In this document: positions 46,148 through 56,490 of the stretch, piece by piece
Layout of the letters: each line of letters opens with the position of its first letter
Position numbering within the stretch: the first letter of the stretch is position 1
The notes under the pieces: generated by a model
Database searches by the model: none
Told to the model about the DNA's origin: nothing
Seen by the model: the letters and a program-made list of their open reading frames with translations, nothing else
Source: Gammaproteobacteria bacterium
GTDB lineage: Bacteria; Pseudomonadota; Gammaproteobacteria; HTCC5015
Reading direction: 5' to 3'
NCBI GenBank assembly: GCA_013817245.1
Contig: JACDDA010000005.1
Location: forward strand, 158,921-222,920
DNA: 64,000 bases
Position numbers and translations under genes: made by a program

Positions 46148-46597
46148 ATGGTTGAAGTAGAAATTTTTACCGATGGCGCGTGTCGTGGTAATCCGGGCCC
46201 CGGTGGTTGGGGCGCGGTTTTGCGTTACGGCAGTATTGAAAAAGAATTAAAAGGTGCAGAAGCGCATACCACTAATAATCGAATGGAATTAATGGCGGCG
46301 ATTGCATCCTTAACTATCTTAAAACGGCATAGTAAAGTTCGTCTCACGACTGATTCAACGTATGTACGCAGTGGTATGTTGGAATGGATGGCGAATTGGA
46401 AAAAACGCGGTTGGCGCACAGCCAATAAACAGCCTGTGCAAAATGTGGATTTGTGGCAACAGTTGGATGCGATAGCGCAACAGCATGAAATTGAATGGTG
46501 TTGGGTAAAAGGCCATAGTGGTCATGTCGAAAATGAACGTGCCGATCAATTAGCGAATGCCGCGATTGATGAATTTTTAGCGGAACATAAAATATGA
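46148..46597 (+). CDS. rnhA: Ribonuclease HI
   Basis: A 149-residue enzyme that cuts RNA in RNA-DNA hybrids. The acidic catalytic set is present in [16 protein letters not shown] (Asp), [10 protein letters not shown] (Glu), TTDSTYV (Asp) and [17 protein letters not shown] (His/Asp). Length is close to the Escherichia coli enzyme. Its stop overlaps the start of dnaQ by four bases (ATGA). In Escherichia coli rnhA and dnaQ are divergent; here they run in the same direction. Confidence 0.97.
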   Translation: MVEVEIFTDGACRGNPGPGGWGAVLRYGSIEKELKGAEAHTTNNRMELMAAIASLTILKRHSKVRLTTDSTYVRSGMLEWMANWKKRGWRTANKQPVQNVDLWQQLDAIAQQHEIEWCWVKGHSGHVENERADQLANAAIDEFLAEHKI

Positions 46598-47322
46598 GAC
46601 AAGTTGTTTTAGATACTGAAACCACCGGCTTAGAACCTGAAAAAGGTCATCGCATTATTGAAATTGGTTGCGTAGAAATTATTGGCAGACGTTTAACTGA
46701 GCGGCGTTTCCATTGTTATTTACAACCTGATCGAGAAATTGATGCAGGTGCGGTTGAAGTGCATGGCATTACAACCGAATTTTTAGCTGATAAGCCGCGT
46801 TTTGTTGATGTGGTTGATGAGTTTTTAAATTTTATTCGTGGCTCAAAATTAGTTATACATAATGCTGCGTTTGATCTCGGTTTTATAAACGCTGAATTAA
46901 AACGATTGCAACGCGATGATCCTTTGATTGAAACCCATTGCGATATTGTCGATACGTTGGCAATGGCGCGCAAATTACATCCGGGTCAAAAAAACAATTT
47001 AAATGCATTGTGTCAACGCTATGGTATTGATAACTCGCAGCGTGCATTACACGGCGCTTTATTAGACGCAGAGATTTTGGCAGATTTGTATTTGGTGATG
47101 ACCGGTGGTCAAACCAGTTTGTTGGGTTTAGATGCAATAGAAACCCAAGTCATCGCGGCAGAAGTAGTGAGTGCAACAACGCGACGTTTGACGGGTTCCT
47201 TGCGAGTGATTAAAGCAGATGCGGCAGATTTAGCGGCGCACGAGCTTATGTTAGCGAGTTTACGTAAACAAGCGGGCAGTGCGGTGTGGGATCGTTACGA
47301 GCCTGAAGAATCGCCTGAATAA
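46594..47322 (+). CDS. dnaQ: DNA polymerase III epsilon subunit (proofreading exonuclease)
   Basis: A 242-residue 3'-5' exonuclease. The DEDDh motifs are visible: VLDTETTG (Exo I), [13 protein letters not shown] (Exo II) and [14 protein letters not shown] (Exo III, His and Asp). The clamp-binding segment QTSLLGLD (near 170) follows the nuclease domain. It is coupled to rnhA by a four-base overlap and ends immediately beside the convergent smpB gene. Confidence 0.96.
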   Translation: MRQVVLDTETTGLEPEKGHRIIEIGCVEIIGRRLTERRFHCYLQPDREIDAGAVEVHGITTEFLADKPRFVDVVDEFLNFIRGSKLVIHNAAFDLGFINAELKRLQRDDPLIETHCDIVDTLAMARKLHPGQKNNLNALCQRYGIDNSQRALHGALLDAEILADLYLVMTGGQTSLLGLDAIETQVIAAEVVSATTRRLTGSLRVIKADAADLAAHELMLASLRKQAGSAVWDRYEPEESPE

Positions 47323-47802
47323 TTAACCGCGAGTAGCGTGTCGCATTAAACGTTGTCTATCACGTTCCCAATCACGTTCTTTTTCGCTTTCACGTTTGTC
47401 GTGATCTTTTTTACCTTCGGCAATCGCGACTAATACTTTGGCTAAGCTACCTTTCCAATATAATTTTAATGGAATGACGGTAAAGCCTTTGCGTTCTACC
47501 GCACCGATTAATTGATTAAGCTCTTTACGATGCAATAAAAGTTTTCGACTGCGTAAGGGTTCCGGCGTGATATGCGTAGAAGCAGTGGGTAAGGGTGTGA
47601 CTAAACATCCAAACAACCACGCTTCGCCATCTTTAATTAAAATATAACTTTCAGTTAGCTGAATACGTTTCGCGCGTAGGGATTTAACTTCCCAGCCTTG
47701 TAAGGCGATACCGGCTTCAATCGTATCTGACGTAAAATATTCGTGCCGCGCCTTTCGATTGACGACGATTTCATTATCAGCAGTTTTAGGTTTTTTACTC
47801 AT
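47323..47802 (-). CDS. smpB: SsrA-binding protein SmpB
   Basis: A 159-residue RNA-binding protein that delivers tmRNA to stalled ribosomes. The N-terminal [10 protein letters not shown] and [13 protein letters not shown], and the basic C-terminal tail with [21 protein letters not shown], are typical. The ssrA gene itself is not adjacent. The start is divergent from rnfH at 47848. In Escherichia coli ratA lies between smpB and rnfH; no such gene fits in this 45-bp gap. Confidence 0.96.
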   Translation of the reverse strand: MSKKPKTADNEIVVNRKARHEYFTSDTIEAGIALQGWEVKSLRAKRIQLTESYILIKDGEAWLFGCLVTPLPTASTHITPEPLRSRKLLLHRKELNQLIGAVERKGFTVIPLKLYWKGSLAKVLVAIAEGKKDHDKRESEKERDWERDRQRLMRHATRG

Positions 47803-47847
47803 GGGAGCATATTATATTGTTTTTAAGTAAGCCGTGCGGCAAGAAAC

Positions 47848-48153
47848 ATGCAGAATAAATCCACGATTAAGATTGAAGTTGCCTATGCCAAGCCCAGCGA
47901 ACAGGTGATTGTGCCTTTAGATGTGCCAATAGGCACCACCGTCATGCAGGCGATTGTGTTATCTGGATTGACGCAGCGTTTTCCAGAAATTGATCTTGAA
48001 CAAAGTTCAGTCGGTATTTTTGCTAAGGTTATTAAAGGCGATCATCTATTGGCAGCTGGTGATCGCGTAGAAATTTATCGGCCGTTGATCGCGGATCCCA
48101 AATCAGCGCGCAAACAACGTGCGGCGCGGCGCGCTAAAGAAAAGAAGCGTTAA
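47848..48153 (+). CDS. rnfH: RnfH family ubiquitin-fold protein
   Basis: A 101-residue protein of the RnfH/UPF0125 family (IKIEVAYAKPSEQ, GTTVMQAIVLSGL, GDRVEIYRPLIADPK), with a beta-grasp fold. Its tail is basic (SARKQRAARRAKEKKR). Function is not firmly known: it is called RatB in enterobacteria but the toxin role belongs to RatA. It is convergent with bamE. Confidence 0.9.
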   Translation: MQNKSTIKIEVAYAKPSEQVIVPLDVPIGTTVMQAIVLSGLTQRFPEIDLEQSSVGIFAKVIKGDHLLAAGDRVEIYRPLIADPKSARKQRAARRAKEKKR

Positions 48154-48155
48154 GA

Positions 48156-48500
48156 TTATTTTGCTGTCTCAGGATCAGGGCCGGTTTTGTTACGCTCAAT
48201 ACGTTCTAATGCGTCACCTTTGAAATACAATTGTAATTGTTCAATTTGCGCGTCTTTATAACCGGGTTTTAAATAATGAATGTAATTCCAGCGATTGGTT
48301 TCAAAAGGGGTTGCCAGTACCGGCTTGCCCATTAAAAATAAGACTTGTTCTTTGCTCATGCCGATTTTGAGGCTCTTAATATCGTCTTCGTTGAGCACAT
48401 TGCCTTGATTGATGTCAGGGCGATAAGGCTTAATCCAGAAATTGCAGCCGCTGTTAACTATCAGCAAACTAATAAGCAGTACACGTAAGAGCACGGACAT
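48156..48500 (-). CDS. bamE: Outer membrane protein assembly factor BamE
   Basis: A 114-residue lipoprotein of the BAM complex. The signal peptide MSVLLRVLLISLLIVNSGC ends in a lipobox Cys. The mature protein has YRPDINQGN, IGMSKEQVLFLMGKP and YIHYLKPG, all typical of BamE/OmlA. It is divergent from fur across a short shared promoter region, a common gammaproteobacterial arrangement. Confidence 0.95.
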   Translation of the reverse strand: MSVLLRVLLISLLIVNSGCNFWIKPYRPDINQGNVLNEDDIKSLKIGMSKEQVLFLMGKPVLATPFETNRWNYIHYLKPGYKDAQIEQLQLYFKGDALERIERNKTGPDPETAK

Positions 48501-48523
48501 AGTAGAACCCTTTCGGCTATAAT
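48494..48523 (+). promoter_or_regulatory. fur promoter
   Basis: CGGACA (48494-48499) and a consensus TATAAT (48518-48523) are 18 bp apart, reading into fur, whose start is at 48588. The -35 box overlaps the bamE start codon on the other strand. Confidence 0.55.
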
Positions 48524-48535
48524 GCCGGCATCATA
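48518..48535. promoter_or_regulatory. Dyad over the fur -10 box, possible operator
   Basis: TATAATGCCGGCATCATA is an 18-bp dyad with a perfect 10-bp core (ATGCCGGCAT) and one mismatched pair. It covers the fur -10 box and faces bamE on the other side. It is not a good match to the known Fur-box consensus. Confidence 0.4.
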
Positions 48536-48587
48536 TCATAAGCGCGTTGGCCTTCGGCAGGTCGAGCGCACAGTCGCGAGGTGGATC

Positions 48588-49022
48588 ATGGAATCCTCAG
48601 ATCTTAAACGAGCCGGTCTTAAAGTTACTTTGCCACGCATGAGAATTTTAGAAATTCTTGATACTAATCGCGATCGGCATATGACCGCAGAAGATATCTA
48701 TAAGTGCCTGTTAGATTGCGAAGATGATATTGGTTTGGCCACCGTGTATCGCGTGTTGACCCAGTTTGAATCCGCCGGTTTGGTGATCCGTCATCATTTT
48801 GAAGGCGGTCAGGGTGTTTTCGAATTAGACGACGGTAAACATCACGATCATTTAGTGTGCATTCGTTGCGGCAAAGTGATTGAGTTCATGGACGCGGATA
48901 TTGAACGTCGGCAAAAAGAAATTGCTGCGGAGCGGGGCTTCACCTTAACTGAGCACAGTATGATTTTATATGGCGAATGTAACGAGGCGAGCTGCAATAA
49001 TAGTCATGTGAAAAAACGCTAA
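48588..49022 (+). CDS. fur: Ferric uptake regulator Fur
   Basis: A 144-residue iron-responsive repressor. The winged-helix domain (GLKVTLPRMRILEILD, ATVYRVLTQFESAGLV) is followed by metal sites HHDHLVCIRCGKVIEF and a C-terminal HSMILYGEC and CNNSH. The frame is open to ATG 48522, but that would overlap the promoter. The ATG at 48588 with GAGGTGG upstream gives MESSDLKRAGLKVT, the family N-terminus. Confidence 0.95.
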   Translation: MESSDLKRAGLKVTLPRMRILEILDTNRDRHMTAEDIYKCLLDCEDDIGLATVYRVLTQFESAGLVIRHHFEGGQGVFELDDGKHHDHLVCIRCGKVIEFMDADIERRQKEIAAERGFTLTEHSMILYGECNEASCNNSHVKKR

Positions 49023-49032
49023 GTTGAATTGA

Positions 49033-50736
49033 TTAAGCGCGCCGTTTTTGTGCGCGCACAATCATTTCTTCAGCGTGTAACAATGTTTGTTCTGTCATTT
49101 CCATACCGCCTAACATTCGCGCAATTTCTTTCACACGATCTGCTTCGCTTAATTCATGTACGCGCGTATGCGCTACGCCTTGTGCTTTTTCGGTTTGTTT
49201 ACTGACTTGTAAATGTTGATGGGCTTGCGCGGCTACTTGCGCTAAATGGGTTACACACATCACTTGACGATGTTCGCCTAATAAACGCAAATGCATACCC
49301 ACTACTTCAGCAATTGCGCCGCCGATACCCGCATCAACTTCATCAAAAATAAGTGTAGGGATCGGTTCACTCCCGGCAGTAATCATTTGCACTGCAAGAC
49401 TGATGCGAGATAATTCACCACCCGATGCGACTTTGCCTAATGCGCGCGGTGTTTGGCCAGGATTAGCGGCCACTCGAAACTCAACACTGTCGGCGCCATG
49501 AGCGGAAAAACCTTCGCCATTCACGACGTTGATAGTTTTAGCATCCACCGCAATTTCAAATACACCACCTGCCATGCCTAAAATTTGCATGCCTTGAGTC
49601 ACTTGTTTGCTTAATTGCGCGGCGACTTTTACGCGGCTTTTGTGTAAGGCTTCCGCTGCTTCACGATATTGTTGTGCGAGTTGTTGGAGCTCGGTCTCGA
49701 GACTTTGTAAATTTTCATCAGCATGTTCTAGCGTGTCGAGTTCATTTTGTAATTCAGCATAACGACTTAATAAATCATTAGCATCAATTCGATGTTTACG
49801 TGATAAGTCATGCATTATGCGCATGCGTTGTTCAACAAATTCCAAGCGTTTTGGGTCTAACTCGGCGCTACTAAGATAACGACGTAGATCGCTGGCGGTT
49901 TCTTCAATGCTGATTTGCGCCGTTTCTAATGCGTTTAAACTCGTTTGTAATTGCGGGTCGAGCGCGGCTACATCCGTTAAAGCACGAGTCGCTTGAATTA
50001 ATAAATTATAAACGTGTGTTTCTTCATGCTCATCTAATACTTGTAAACATAACTGCACGCTGCTCATTAAGCGTGAAGCGTTGGCAAGACGTTGATGTTC
50101 TTGGTTTAAACTAAGCCACTCGTTTTCTTGTAAATCTAAAGCACTTAATTCGTTTACTTGAAAACGTAAAATGGCTAAACGTTCCGTGCGTTCATTAGCT
50201 GCCGCTTGTAATTGCTGCCAACGATCAAATTGTCCGCGCCAAGTATGATGTAATTGCGCAATGCGCTCTAACAATGCAGGATGATTAGCGTAATCGTCTA
50301 AGCGTTGTCGTTGAATTTCGCGACGCGTTAATGTTTGATGTTCGTGTTGGCCGTGTAAGTTAACTAACATTTCGCCAAGTTCACGCAACGAGTGCAGTGT
50401 TACTGGCGTGCCATTAATAAATCCTTTAGAGCCGGTTTGTGCGCTAATGGTGCGTCGTAAAATGCATTCGGTGCCGGTATCCATTTCGCGTTCTTGTAAC
50501 CACTGACGCGCCGCGGGAACATCGGTAATATCAAAAGAGGCAGTAATGTCAGCGCGTTCCGCGCCTTCGCGGATCGATTGTAAATCCGCGCGATCACCTA
50601 AGACTAAATTTAAAGCGTCTAACAAAATGGATTTGCCCGCACCCGTTTCACCGGTCAGTGCAGTCATGCCTTCTTTAAAGCTAAGTTCCGATTCGGCAAT
50701 GATGGCGAAATCGGCAATGCGTAAATGACGCAGCAT
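49033..50736 (-). CDS. recN: DNA repair protein RecN
   Basis: A 567-residue SMC-like ATPase acting in double-strand break repair. The N-terminal Walker A is TGETGAGKSILLDAL, a long coiled coil follows (about 160-380), and the C-terminal signature SGGELSRISLA and Walker B FDEVDAGIGG complete the split ATPase. It begins four bases after the nadK stop on the same strand, so it depends on upstream transcription. There is no room for its own LexA-controlled promoter. Confidence 0.96.
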   Translation of the reverse strand: MLRHLRIADFAIIAESELSFKEGMTALTGETGAGKSILLDALNLVLGDRADLQSIREGAERADITASFDITDVPAARQWLQEREMDTGTECILRRTISAQTGSKGFINGTPVTLHSLRELGEMLVNLHGQHEHQTLTRREIQRQRLDDYANHPALLERIAQLHHTWRGQFDRWQQLQAAANERTERLAILRFQVNELSALDLQENEWLSLNQEHQRLANASRLMSSVQLCLQVLDEHEETHVYNLLIQATRALTDVAALDPQLQTSLNALETAQISIEETASDLRRYLSSAELDPKRLEFVEQRMRIMHDLSRKHRIDANDLLSRYAELQNELDTLEHADENLQSLETELQQLAQQYREAAEALHKSRVKVAAQLSKQVTQGMQILGMAGGVFEIAVDAKTINVVNGEGFSAHGADSVEFRVAANPGQTPRALGKVASGGELSRISLAVQMITAGSEPIPTLIFDEVDAGIGGAIAEVVGMHLRLLGEHRQVMCVTHLAQVAAQAHQHLQVSKQTEKAQGVAHTRVHELSEADRVKEIARMLGGMEMTEQTLLHAEEMIVRAQKRRA

Positions 50737-50740
50737 AGTG

Positions 50741-51619
50741 TTACTCGTAATCGGTCCGGTGGCCCCAGTGTAATTTCACGCGCAAGATATCGAAGAAATC
50801 ATAACCCACGGGGTGTAATAATTTAACACGATTAGTGTGGCGTAAAATATCCACTTTATCGCCAGTGTTTAATTCGTAGCTGAATTGCCCATCAAAACTG
50901 ACTTGTGCACGCGTTTCGCAGCGCGGATCCATTTCAATGCTAACTTTGCTGTTTGCATCTACGACTAAAGGACGATGATTTAAAGCATGCGGGCAAATAG
51001 GCACTAAGGTCATGGCGCTTAATGAGGGATGTAAAATAGGTCCGCCGCTGGATAGGGCATAAGCCGTTGAGCCCGTCGGTGTTGCGATGATCATGCCGTC
51101 AGCGCGTTCATGGCTCACAAAACCGTCATTAACGAAAACTGAAAACTCGATTAAGCGAGCATCGATATAATTATTAACAACAATGTCGTTAAAAGCGATT
51201 TCTTCTTTGCTAATAACGCCGTTATTACTGATACGCGCTTTTAATAAAAAACGTTCTTCGGCGATATAGTGACCTTCTAAAATAGCGTCAATATATTGCA
51301 ACATGTCATCGGGTGAGATGTCGACTAGAAAACCTAAACGACCTAAATTGATACCTACCAGTGGCACGTGTTTATCGGCTAAGGTGCGTGCAGCGCTAAG
51401 CAAAGTGCCATCACCACCGATAACAATCGCTAAATCACATTCTACAACCGTGGCTACGGAAATAAAGGTAGCGTTGCTGTCTTTGATAAAACGTTGGCAG
51501 CTGGTATCCAGTAATAAATTGTAATTACGATTCTGCAAATGATCGTAAAGCTTGCGTAAATTTTCACCGCTGCCGATTTTGTCATTACACAGAAACGCAA
51601 TATTTTTAAAAGAATTCAT
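50741..51619 (-). CDS. nadK: NAD kinase
   Basis: A 292-residue enzyme phosphorylating NAD to NADP. GGDGTLLSAART, the NLGRLGFLVD strand, ATPTGSTAYALSSGGPI and the NHRPLV segment are diagnostic. It lies between mutS (23 bp upstream) and recN (four bases downstream), forming a mutS-nadK-recN run on the minus strand. Confidence 0.96.
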   Translation of the reverse strand: MNSFKNIAFLCNDKIGSGENLRKLYDHLQNRNYNLLLDTSCQRFIKDSNATFISVATVVECDLAIVIGGDGTLLSAARTLADKHVPLVGINLGRLGFLVDISPDDMLQYIDAILEGHYIAEERFLLKARISNNGVISKEEIAFNDIVVNNYIDARLIEFSVFVNDGFVSHERADGMIIATPTGSTAYALSSGGPILHPSLSAMTLVPICPHALNHRPLVVDANSKVSIEMDPRCETRAQVSFDGQFSYELNTGDKVDILRHTNRVKLLHPVGYDFFDILRVKLHWGHRTDYE

Positions 51620-51642
51620 AGGGTTCCAGGGTTATACGGGAT

Positions 51643-54285
51643 TCAGGGTGCCGAGGGCAGATAATCTAAGTGGTCATTATTGTCACTAAGCGCTTTGAGT
51701 TTATAAACTATTTCTAAGGCTTCGCGTGGACTTAATTGATCTGGCTGTATCTGGGCTAAACTTAATCGTAGTAAATCAGGCGCAGCTTTGATGGCGGAAG
51801 GTTTGGTCTGCGCAGCAAATAAATTGAGTTGTGGCTGTTGTGATTGTTGATTGACTGCTTGTTGTTCTAAACGTTGCAAATGTTGTTTAGCTTGGCGAAT
51901 CACGCTAGTGGGTACACCGGCCAGTTGTGCTACTTGCAAACCATAACTTTGATTGGCGGGGCCGGGTTTCACGCTATGTAAAAATACAATCGTGTCCCCA
52001 TGCTCAACTGCGTCTAAATGTAAATTGTGTGCGGTAGCGTGCTGCTCGGCTAACTGCGTTAATTCGAAATAATGTGTGGCAAATAAAGTAAATGCTTGCG
52101 AGCTGCTGACTAAATGTTCGGCACAAGCGAAAGCCAGTGATAAACCATCGAAAGTACTCGTGCCGCGACCAATTTCATCCATCAACACTAAACTTTGTGC
52201 CGTTGCGTTATGCAAAATATTAGCTGCTTCTGTCATTTCAACCATGAAAGTAGAGCGACCACTGGCTAAATCATCGGCCGCGCCGATACGTGTGAAGATG
52301 CGATCAATCGGACCAATGCGCGCTTCGCTGGCCGGTACAAAACTGCCTATGTGCGCAAGCAATACAATTAACGCCGTTTGCCGCATGTAGGTAGATTTAC
52401 CGCCCATATTAGGTCCAGTAATAATTAACAAACGATGTTTATCATCAAACAACGTGTTATTGCTAACAAAAGGCGCGTCTAACATATTTTCAACAACGGG
52501 ATGTCGGCCGGCGCGAATCGTTAATCCTGTTTCGGTACTTAACTGTGGTCGTACGTAATCTAATGTGTTGGCGCGTTCGCTGAGCGTGGCTAATACATCC
52601 AGTTCTGCTAAGGCGTTGGCAATGATGTGGAGCGTGGATAAATGTGCTTGTAAGCTATCGAGTAATTCATCATACAATTGTTTTTCACGCGCTAACGCGC
52701 GATCGCGCGCGCCGAGCACTTTATCTTCAAAACTTTTTAACTCAGGCGTGATGTAACGTTCAGCCGCTTTTAGCGTTTGTCTGCGTGTGTAATATGCAGG
52801 AATGCGTTCTGCGTGTTGGCGACCGAGTTCAATATAATAACCGTGTACGCGGTTGTAGCTAACTTTTAAAGTTTGAATTCCCGTTTGAGCGCGTTCGCGA
52901 GTTTCTAAATCCAGTAAAAATTCTTGTGCATGGGTGCTTAAGGTTCGCAGCTCATCTAATTCCGCATCATAACCTGCAGCAATGACACCGCCATCACGAA
53001 TTAATACCGGTGGATTATCAATAATAGCTTTGGCGAGTTGTTGGTGAACGGTTGCATCAATGTTAAGCAGTGTTTGCAGTTCGTGTAAGCGCTCGGCTGA
53101 TAAAACAGTTAATTGTTTTTGCCAAGCGGGTAATTGCGCTAGCGTATTACGTAAGGCTAATAAATCGCGAGGGCGTGCAGATTTCAACGCAATACGAGTA
53201 GCAATGCGTTCGATATCGCCCACATTTTTTAACGAATCTAATAATGCTGTGTAAGCACGTTGTTGCAGTAGATTTTCAATGGCATCAAAACGTGCTTGTA
53301 ATATGCTTTGATTGCGCAAAGGGCGTAACAACCAGCGTCGTAACAAACGACTGCCCATGACACAGGCGCAGTTATCGAGTAATGCAAATAAAGTATTATC
53401 AGTTTGTCCGCTGAGCGTAATATCTAATTCTAAATTACGTCGAGTTGCGGCATCTAATACGATAGCTTCATCGCTATGTTCGACACTTAAACCGCGTAGA
53501 TGTTGTACTTGTGCACGTTGGGTTTCGCCCACGTAATTTAATAAACAACCGGCTGCTGCAATCGCGGCGCTGAAATTGGCGCAACCAAAACCATGCAAAT
53601 CATGGGTGCCAAATTGTTCGCATAAACGGCGTTGCGCACTGACGTATTCAAAATGCCACGGCGGGCGATTGCGAATAGTGGAAGCGCTGGTTTTAGATGT
53701 TAACCAGGGCGGCAACGCGCTGTTTTCATCCCATAAAATTTCTACTGGATTTAAGCGGGCTAATTCTGTTTGCGCCGCATCTTCATCATCCACTTCCATG
53801 ACGCGGAAATTGCCCGTGCTTAAATCTGCCCATGCTAAGCCCCAGATATGGTGTTGCTTATATATAGATAACAACAACGCATCACGACGTTCATCAAGCA
53901 AGGCTTCGTCGGTCAGTGTGCCGGGCGTTAAAATGCGACTGACTTCGCGATCAACCGGACCTTTGCTGGTAGCAGGATCACCGACTTGTTCGCAAACCAC
54001 GGCGGATTCGCCGAGCTTGAGTAATTTTGCCCAGTAACCTTCCGCTGCATGATACGGTATACCCGCCATAGGAATAGGTTGACCATTGGATTGGCCGCGC
54101 GCAGTGAGCGAGATATTTAATAGACGCGACGCTTTGCGTGCATCGTCAAAAAACAATTCGTAAAAATCACCCATGCGATAGAACAACAAGGTGTTGGGGT
54201 GGTGCTGCTTAATGCGCAAATACTGTTGCATCATCGGCGTATGCGATGCGAATGCAGAGTCTTGTTGTAAAGCCACATTACTCAT
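51643..54285 (-). CDS. mutS: DNA mismatch repair protein MutS
   Basis: An 880-residue mismatch sensor. The mismatch-binding Phe-x-Glu is in [14 protein letters not shown] (about residues 36-49), the lever/clamp region is long and intact, and the ATPase has [30 protein letters not shown] and FATHYFELT. Length is close to that of the Escherichia coli protein. It is the first gene of the mutS-nadK-recN set and is divergent from pncC. In many gammaproteobacteria mutS lies near cinA/recA, as it does here. Confidence 0.97.
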   Translation of the reverse strand: MSNVALQQDSAFASHTPMMQQYLRIKQHHPNTLLFYRMGDFYELFFDDARKASRLLNISLTARGQSNGQPIPMAGIPYHAAEGYWAKLLKLGESAVVCEQVGDPATSKGPVDREVSRILTPGTLTDEALLDERRDALLLSIYKQHHIWGLAWADLSTGNFRVMEVDDEDAAQTELARLNPVEILWDENSALPPWLTSKTSASTIRNRPPWHFEYVSAQRRLCEQFGTHDLHGFGCANFSAAIAAAGCLLNYVGETQRAQVQHLRGLSVEHSDEAIVLDAATRRNLELDITLSGQTDNTLFALLDNCACVMGSRLLRRWLLRPLRNQSILQARFDAIENLLQQRAYTALLDSLKNVGDIERIATRIALKSARPRDLLALRNTLAQLPAWQKQLTVLSAERLHELQTLLNIDATVHQQLAKAIIDNPPVLIRDGGVIAAGYDAELDELRTLSTHAQEFLLDLETRERAQTGIQTLKVSYNRVHGYYIELGRQHAERIPAYYTRRQTLKAAERYITPELKSFEDKVLGARDRALAREKQLYDELLDSLQAHLSTLHIIANALAELDVLATLSERANTLDYVRPQLSTETGLTIRAGRHPVVENMLDAPFVSNNTLFDDKHRLLIITGPNMGGKSTYMRQTALIVLLAHIGSFVPASEARIGPIDRIFTRIGAADDLASGRSTFMVEMTEAANILHNATAQSLVLMDEIGRGTSTFDGLSLAFACAEHLVSSSQAFTLFATHYFELTQLAEQHATAHNLHLDAVEHGDTIVFLHSVKPGPANQSYGLQVAQLAGVPTSVIRQAKQHLQRLEQQAVNQQSQQPQLNLFAAQTKPSAIKAAPDLLRLSLAQIQPDQLSPREALEIVYKLKALSDNNDHLDYLPSAP

Positions 54286-54402
54286 GAGCTAAGGCGCGAT
54301 TCCATATTATTGGGAGATTTGACTGGCGCGAGTGTAACAAATCAAACCTTGGCTTGATATTGCGAGCAACTATTCAGAGAATGGCGCTTCATAAGGATGG
54401 TC

Positions 54403-54912
54403 ATGACGAATACACCCGAAAATCTGCTTAGTTTGGAAATCGCGACGCTAGCCGCGTCATTACTTGCGCGGCGCTGGCGTTTAGTCACGGCGGAATCCTG
54501 TACGGGTGGTTTGTTAGCGAAATATTTTACCGATCAGGCTGGCAGCTCGCAGTGGTACGAAGGGGGGTGGGTTACGTATAGTAATGCGATGAAGCAGCAA
54601 CAGCTGCAGGTGTCCGCGCATTTGTTAGCGCACTTTGGTGCAGTGAGCGAACCCGTGGTTTTAGCAATGGCGCATGGCGCTTTGCAAAACACTGCGGCAC
54701 AATTGTCTATTGCTGTTAGCGGAGTCGCGGGTCCAGAGGGCGGCACGCCCAATAAACCAGTGGGTACGGTTTGGTTTGCTTGGGGAATTCGCGGAGCATC
54801 TAGTCAGGTAATTCAAACGCATGCGCAGCGTATGTGGTTTGCTGGTGATCGTAGTCAAATACGCGCGGCAGCGGTTAAGTACGCATTAAAAGGTATAAGG
54901 GAGTATTTATGA
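54403..54912 (+). CDS. pncC: Nicotinamide-nucleotide amidase, CinA C-terminal type
   Basis: A 169-residue protein consisting only of the CinA C-terminal deamidase domain, which recycles nicotinamide mononucleotide. Motifs VTAESCTGGLLAK, SGVAGPEGGTPNKPVGTVWFAW and the FAGDRSQIR tail are conserved. The frame includes an ATG at 54397, but AAGGA overlaps it, so the ATG two codons later (54403) is better. The stop overlaps the next small gene (ATGA). The location before recA is the usual one for this gene. Confidence 0.93.
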   Translation: MTNTPENLLSLEIATLAASLLARRWRLVTAESCTGGLLAKYFTDQAGSSQWYEGGWVTYSNAMKQQQLQVSAHLLAHFGAVSEPVVLAMAHGALQNTAAQLSIAVSGVAGPEGGTPNKPVGTVWFAWGIRGASSQVIQTHAQRMWFAGDRSQIRAAAVKYALKGIREYL

Positions 54913-55289
54913 ATCAGAAAGTTTTATTGATAGTGGTCGTTATCGTACTGATCGCTGCTGGTGCTTGGTATGTGACGCAGGGTAATAAGACCAAAGTACC
55001 GCCCGCCATGAGTGTTAATAGCGAAGAGACGCCGTCGCAAACATCCACCGCGATGGATGATGTGTTAGATGAGCAACTTGAACCGATTGATCCTAATCTG
55101 AGCCTTGAAGAATTGGCGGCCAAGATTGAATTGGAAAAGCAAAAAATCGCTGAATTGGAAGTTAAAAAAGCCGACGTTAGCGGTGAAGCGGAACAGGTAC
55201 GCGCGCGTTTAAAACAAGCCGAGCAAAACTTGAATGAAGGCGAAGCGTCGTTGAAAAAACTATCTAAGGAAGTCGCAGCTCCTAAATAA
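54909..55289 (+). CDS. Small single-pass membrane protein with coiled coil
   Basis: A 126-residue protein with one N-terminal helix (VLLIVVVIVLIAAGAWYV, about 5-23) and an acidic, flexible stretch (24-65). A long heptad-like helix rich in Glu, Lys and Leu (70-120) is probably a coiled coil facing the periplasm. I do not recognise a family. It is translationally coupled to pncC and followed by a hairpin terminator, so the two form a short operon. Confidence 0.7.
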   Translation: MNQKVLLIVVVIVLIAAGAWYVTQGNKTKVPPAMSVNSEETPSQTSTAMDDVLDEQLEPIDPNLSLEELAAKIELEKQKIAELEVKKADVSGEAEQVRARLKQAEQNLNEGEASLKKLSKEVAAPK

Positions 55290-55333
55290 AGAATAATAAG
55301 GCTGAAGCGATTAGCTGAGTGTGGGATAATGGA

Positions 55334-55357
55334 CGCGCTGTTATGCGCGCTTTTTTT
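55334..55357 (+). terminator. Rho-independent terminator before recA
   Basis: CGCGC and GCGCG enclose a TGTTAT loop and are followed by CTTTTTTTG. The stem is short but GC-rich and the T run is clear. It separates the pncC operon from recA. Confidence 0.65.
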
Positions 55358-55413
55358 GCATAAAACTTTAGATATCAAATACTTACAAAGAATCTTTGAG
55401 AGGATTATTACTC

Positions 55414-56454
55414 ATGAGCGACGATCGCAAAAAAGCATTAGCTGCGGCATTAACACAAATTGAACGTCAATTCGGCAAGGGCTCTGTCATGCGTTTAGGT
55501 GATGGTAGTGTACGGCCTGATATTGGCGTGATTTCTACTGGTTCTTTAACCCTAGACATCGCCTTAGGCGTAGGCGGCTTACCGAAAGGCCGTGTTGTAG
55601 AAATTTATGGCCCAGAATCATCGGGTAAAACCACGCTTACCTTGCAAGCGATTGCGGAATGCCAAAAAGCCGGTGGCACAGCAGCTTTCGTGGATGCAGA
55701 ACACGCTTTAGATCCAAGTTATGCTGAAAAGCTAGGTGTGAAACTGGAAGAATTATTAGTTTCGCAACCCGATACCGGCGAACAAGCATTAGAAATTGTC
55801 GATATGTTAGTGCGCTCTAGTGCTGTCGATTTAATCGTAATCGATTCAGTAGCTGCTTTAACACCGAAAGCCGAAATTGAAGGTGAGATGGGTGATTCAC
55901 ACATGGGCTTGCAAGCCCGTTTGATGTCACAAGCTTTGCGTAAGTTAACCGCCAATATCAAACGTTCCAATACTTTAGTCATATTCATTAACCAAATACG
56001 GATGAAAATTGGCGTCATGTTTGGCAATCCAGAAACCACCACCGGTGGTAATGCCTTGAAGTTTTATGCGTCGGTGCGTTTAGATATTCGTCGTACCGGT
56101 TCAGTGAAAAAAGGCGATGAAGTTATTGGTAATGAAACGCGTGTTAAAGTAGTGAAAAATAAAGTAGCACCTCCATTTAAACAAGCAGAGTTTGAAATCT
56201 TATACGGCGAAGGTTGTTCGCGCGAAGGCGAGTTGATTGACCTGGGTGTGACCCATGGTTTGATCGATAAAGCCGGTGCGTGGTATAGCGTTGGCGGTGA
56301 AAAAATTGGCCAAGGCAAAGATAATTCGCGTCAATATTTACGTGAACACACTGAGTTGGCTGCGCGCATTGAAAAAGAATTGCGTAGTAAATTGTTAGTG
56401 AGCAAAAGCGCGGCACCGGAAGATGATGTTGTTGCCGAGGAAGAATCAGCCTAA
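55414..56454 (+). CDS. recA: Recombinase RecA
   Basis: A 346-residue strand-exchange protein. Walker [10 protein letters not shown], the MAW motif region [20 protein letters not shown], loop L2 [22 protein letters not shown] and the acidic C-terminus are intact. The frame is open to a TTG at 55396, but that overlaps the ribosome site GAGAGG, so the ATG at 55414 is used. I saw no canonical LexA box (CTGT-N8-ACAG) in the 124 bp upstream. recX follows 36 bp later. Confidence 0.97.
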   Translation: MSDDRKKALAAALTQIERQFGKGSVMRLGDGSVRPDIGVISTGSLTLDIALGVGGLPKGRVVEIYGPESSGKTTLTLQAIAECQKAGGTAAFVDAEHALDPSYAEKLGVKLEELLVSQPDTGEQALEIVDMLVRSSAVDLIVIDSVAALTPKAEIEGEMGDSHMGLQARLMSQALRKLTANIKRSNTLVIFINQIRMKIGVMFGNPETTTGGNALKFYASVRLDIRRTGSVKKGDEVIGNETRVKVVKNKVAPPFKQAEFEILYGEGCSREGELIDLGVTHGLIDKAGAWYSVGGEKIGQGKDNSRQYLREHTELAARIEKELRSKLLVSKSAAPEDDVVAEEESA

Positions 56455-56490
56455 TTTAGAAACTCCTTGATTGCGCTGATCTGATTCAAA

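Noticed and set aside
53576..54037. 153-codon plus-strand frame opposite mutS
   Set aside because: Antisense to the intact MutS N-terminal domain, low-complexity Ser/Lys-rich product, and no ribosome site.
54914..55378. 154-codon minus-strand frame opposite the coiled-coil gene
   Set aside because: Serine/cysteine-rich antisense product. The plus-strand gene is coupled to pncC and has a clear membrane helix and coiled coil.
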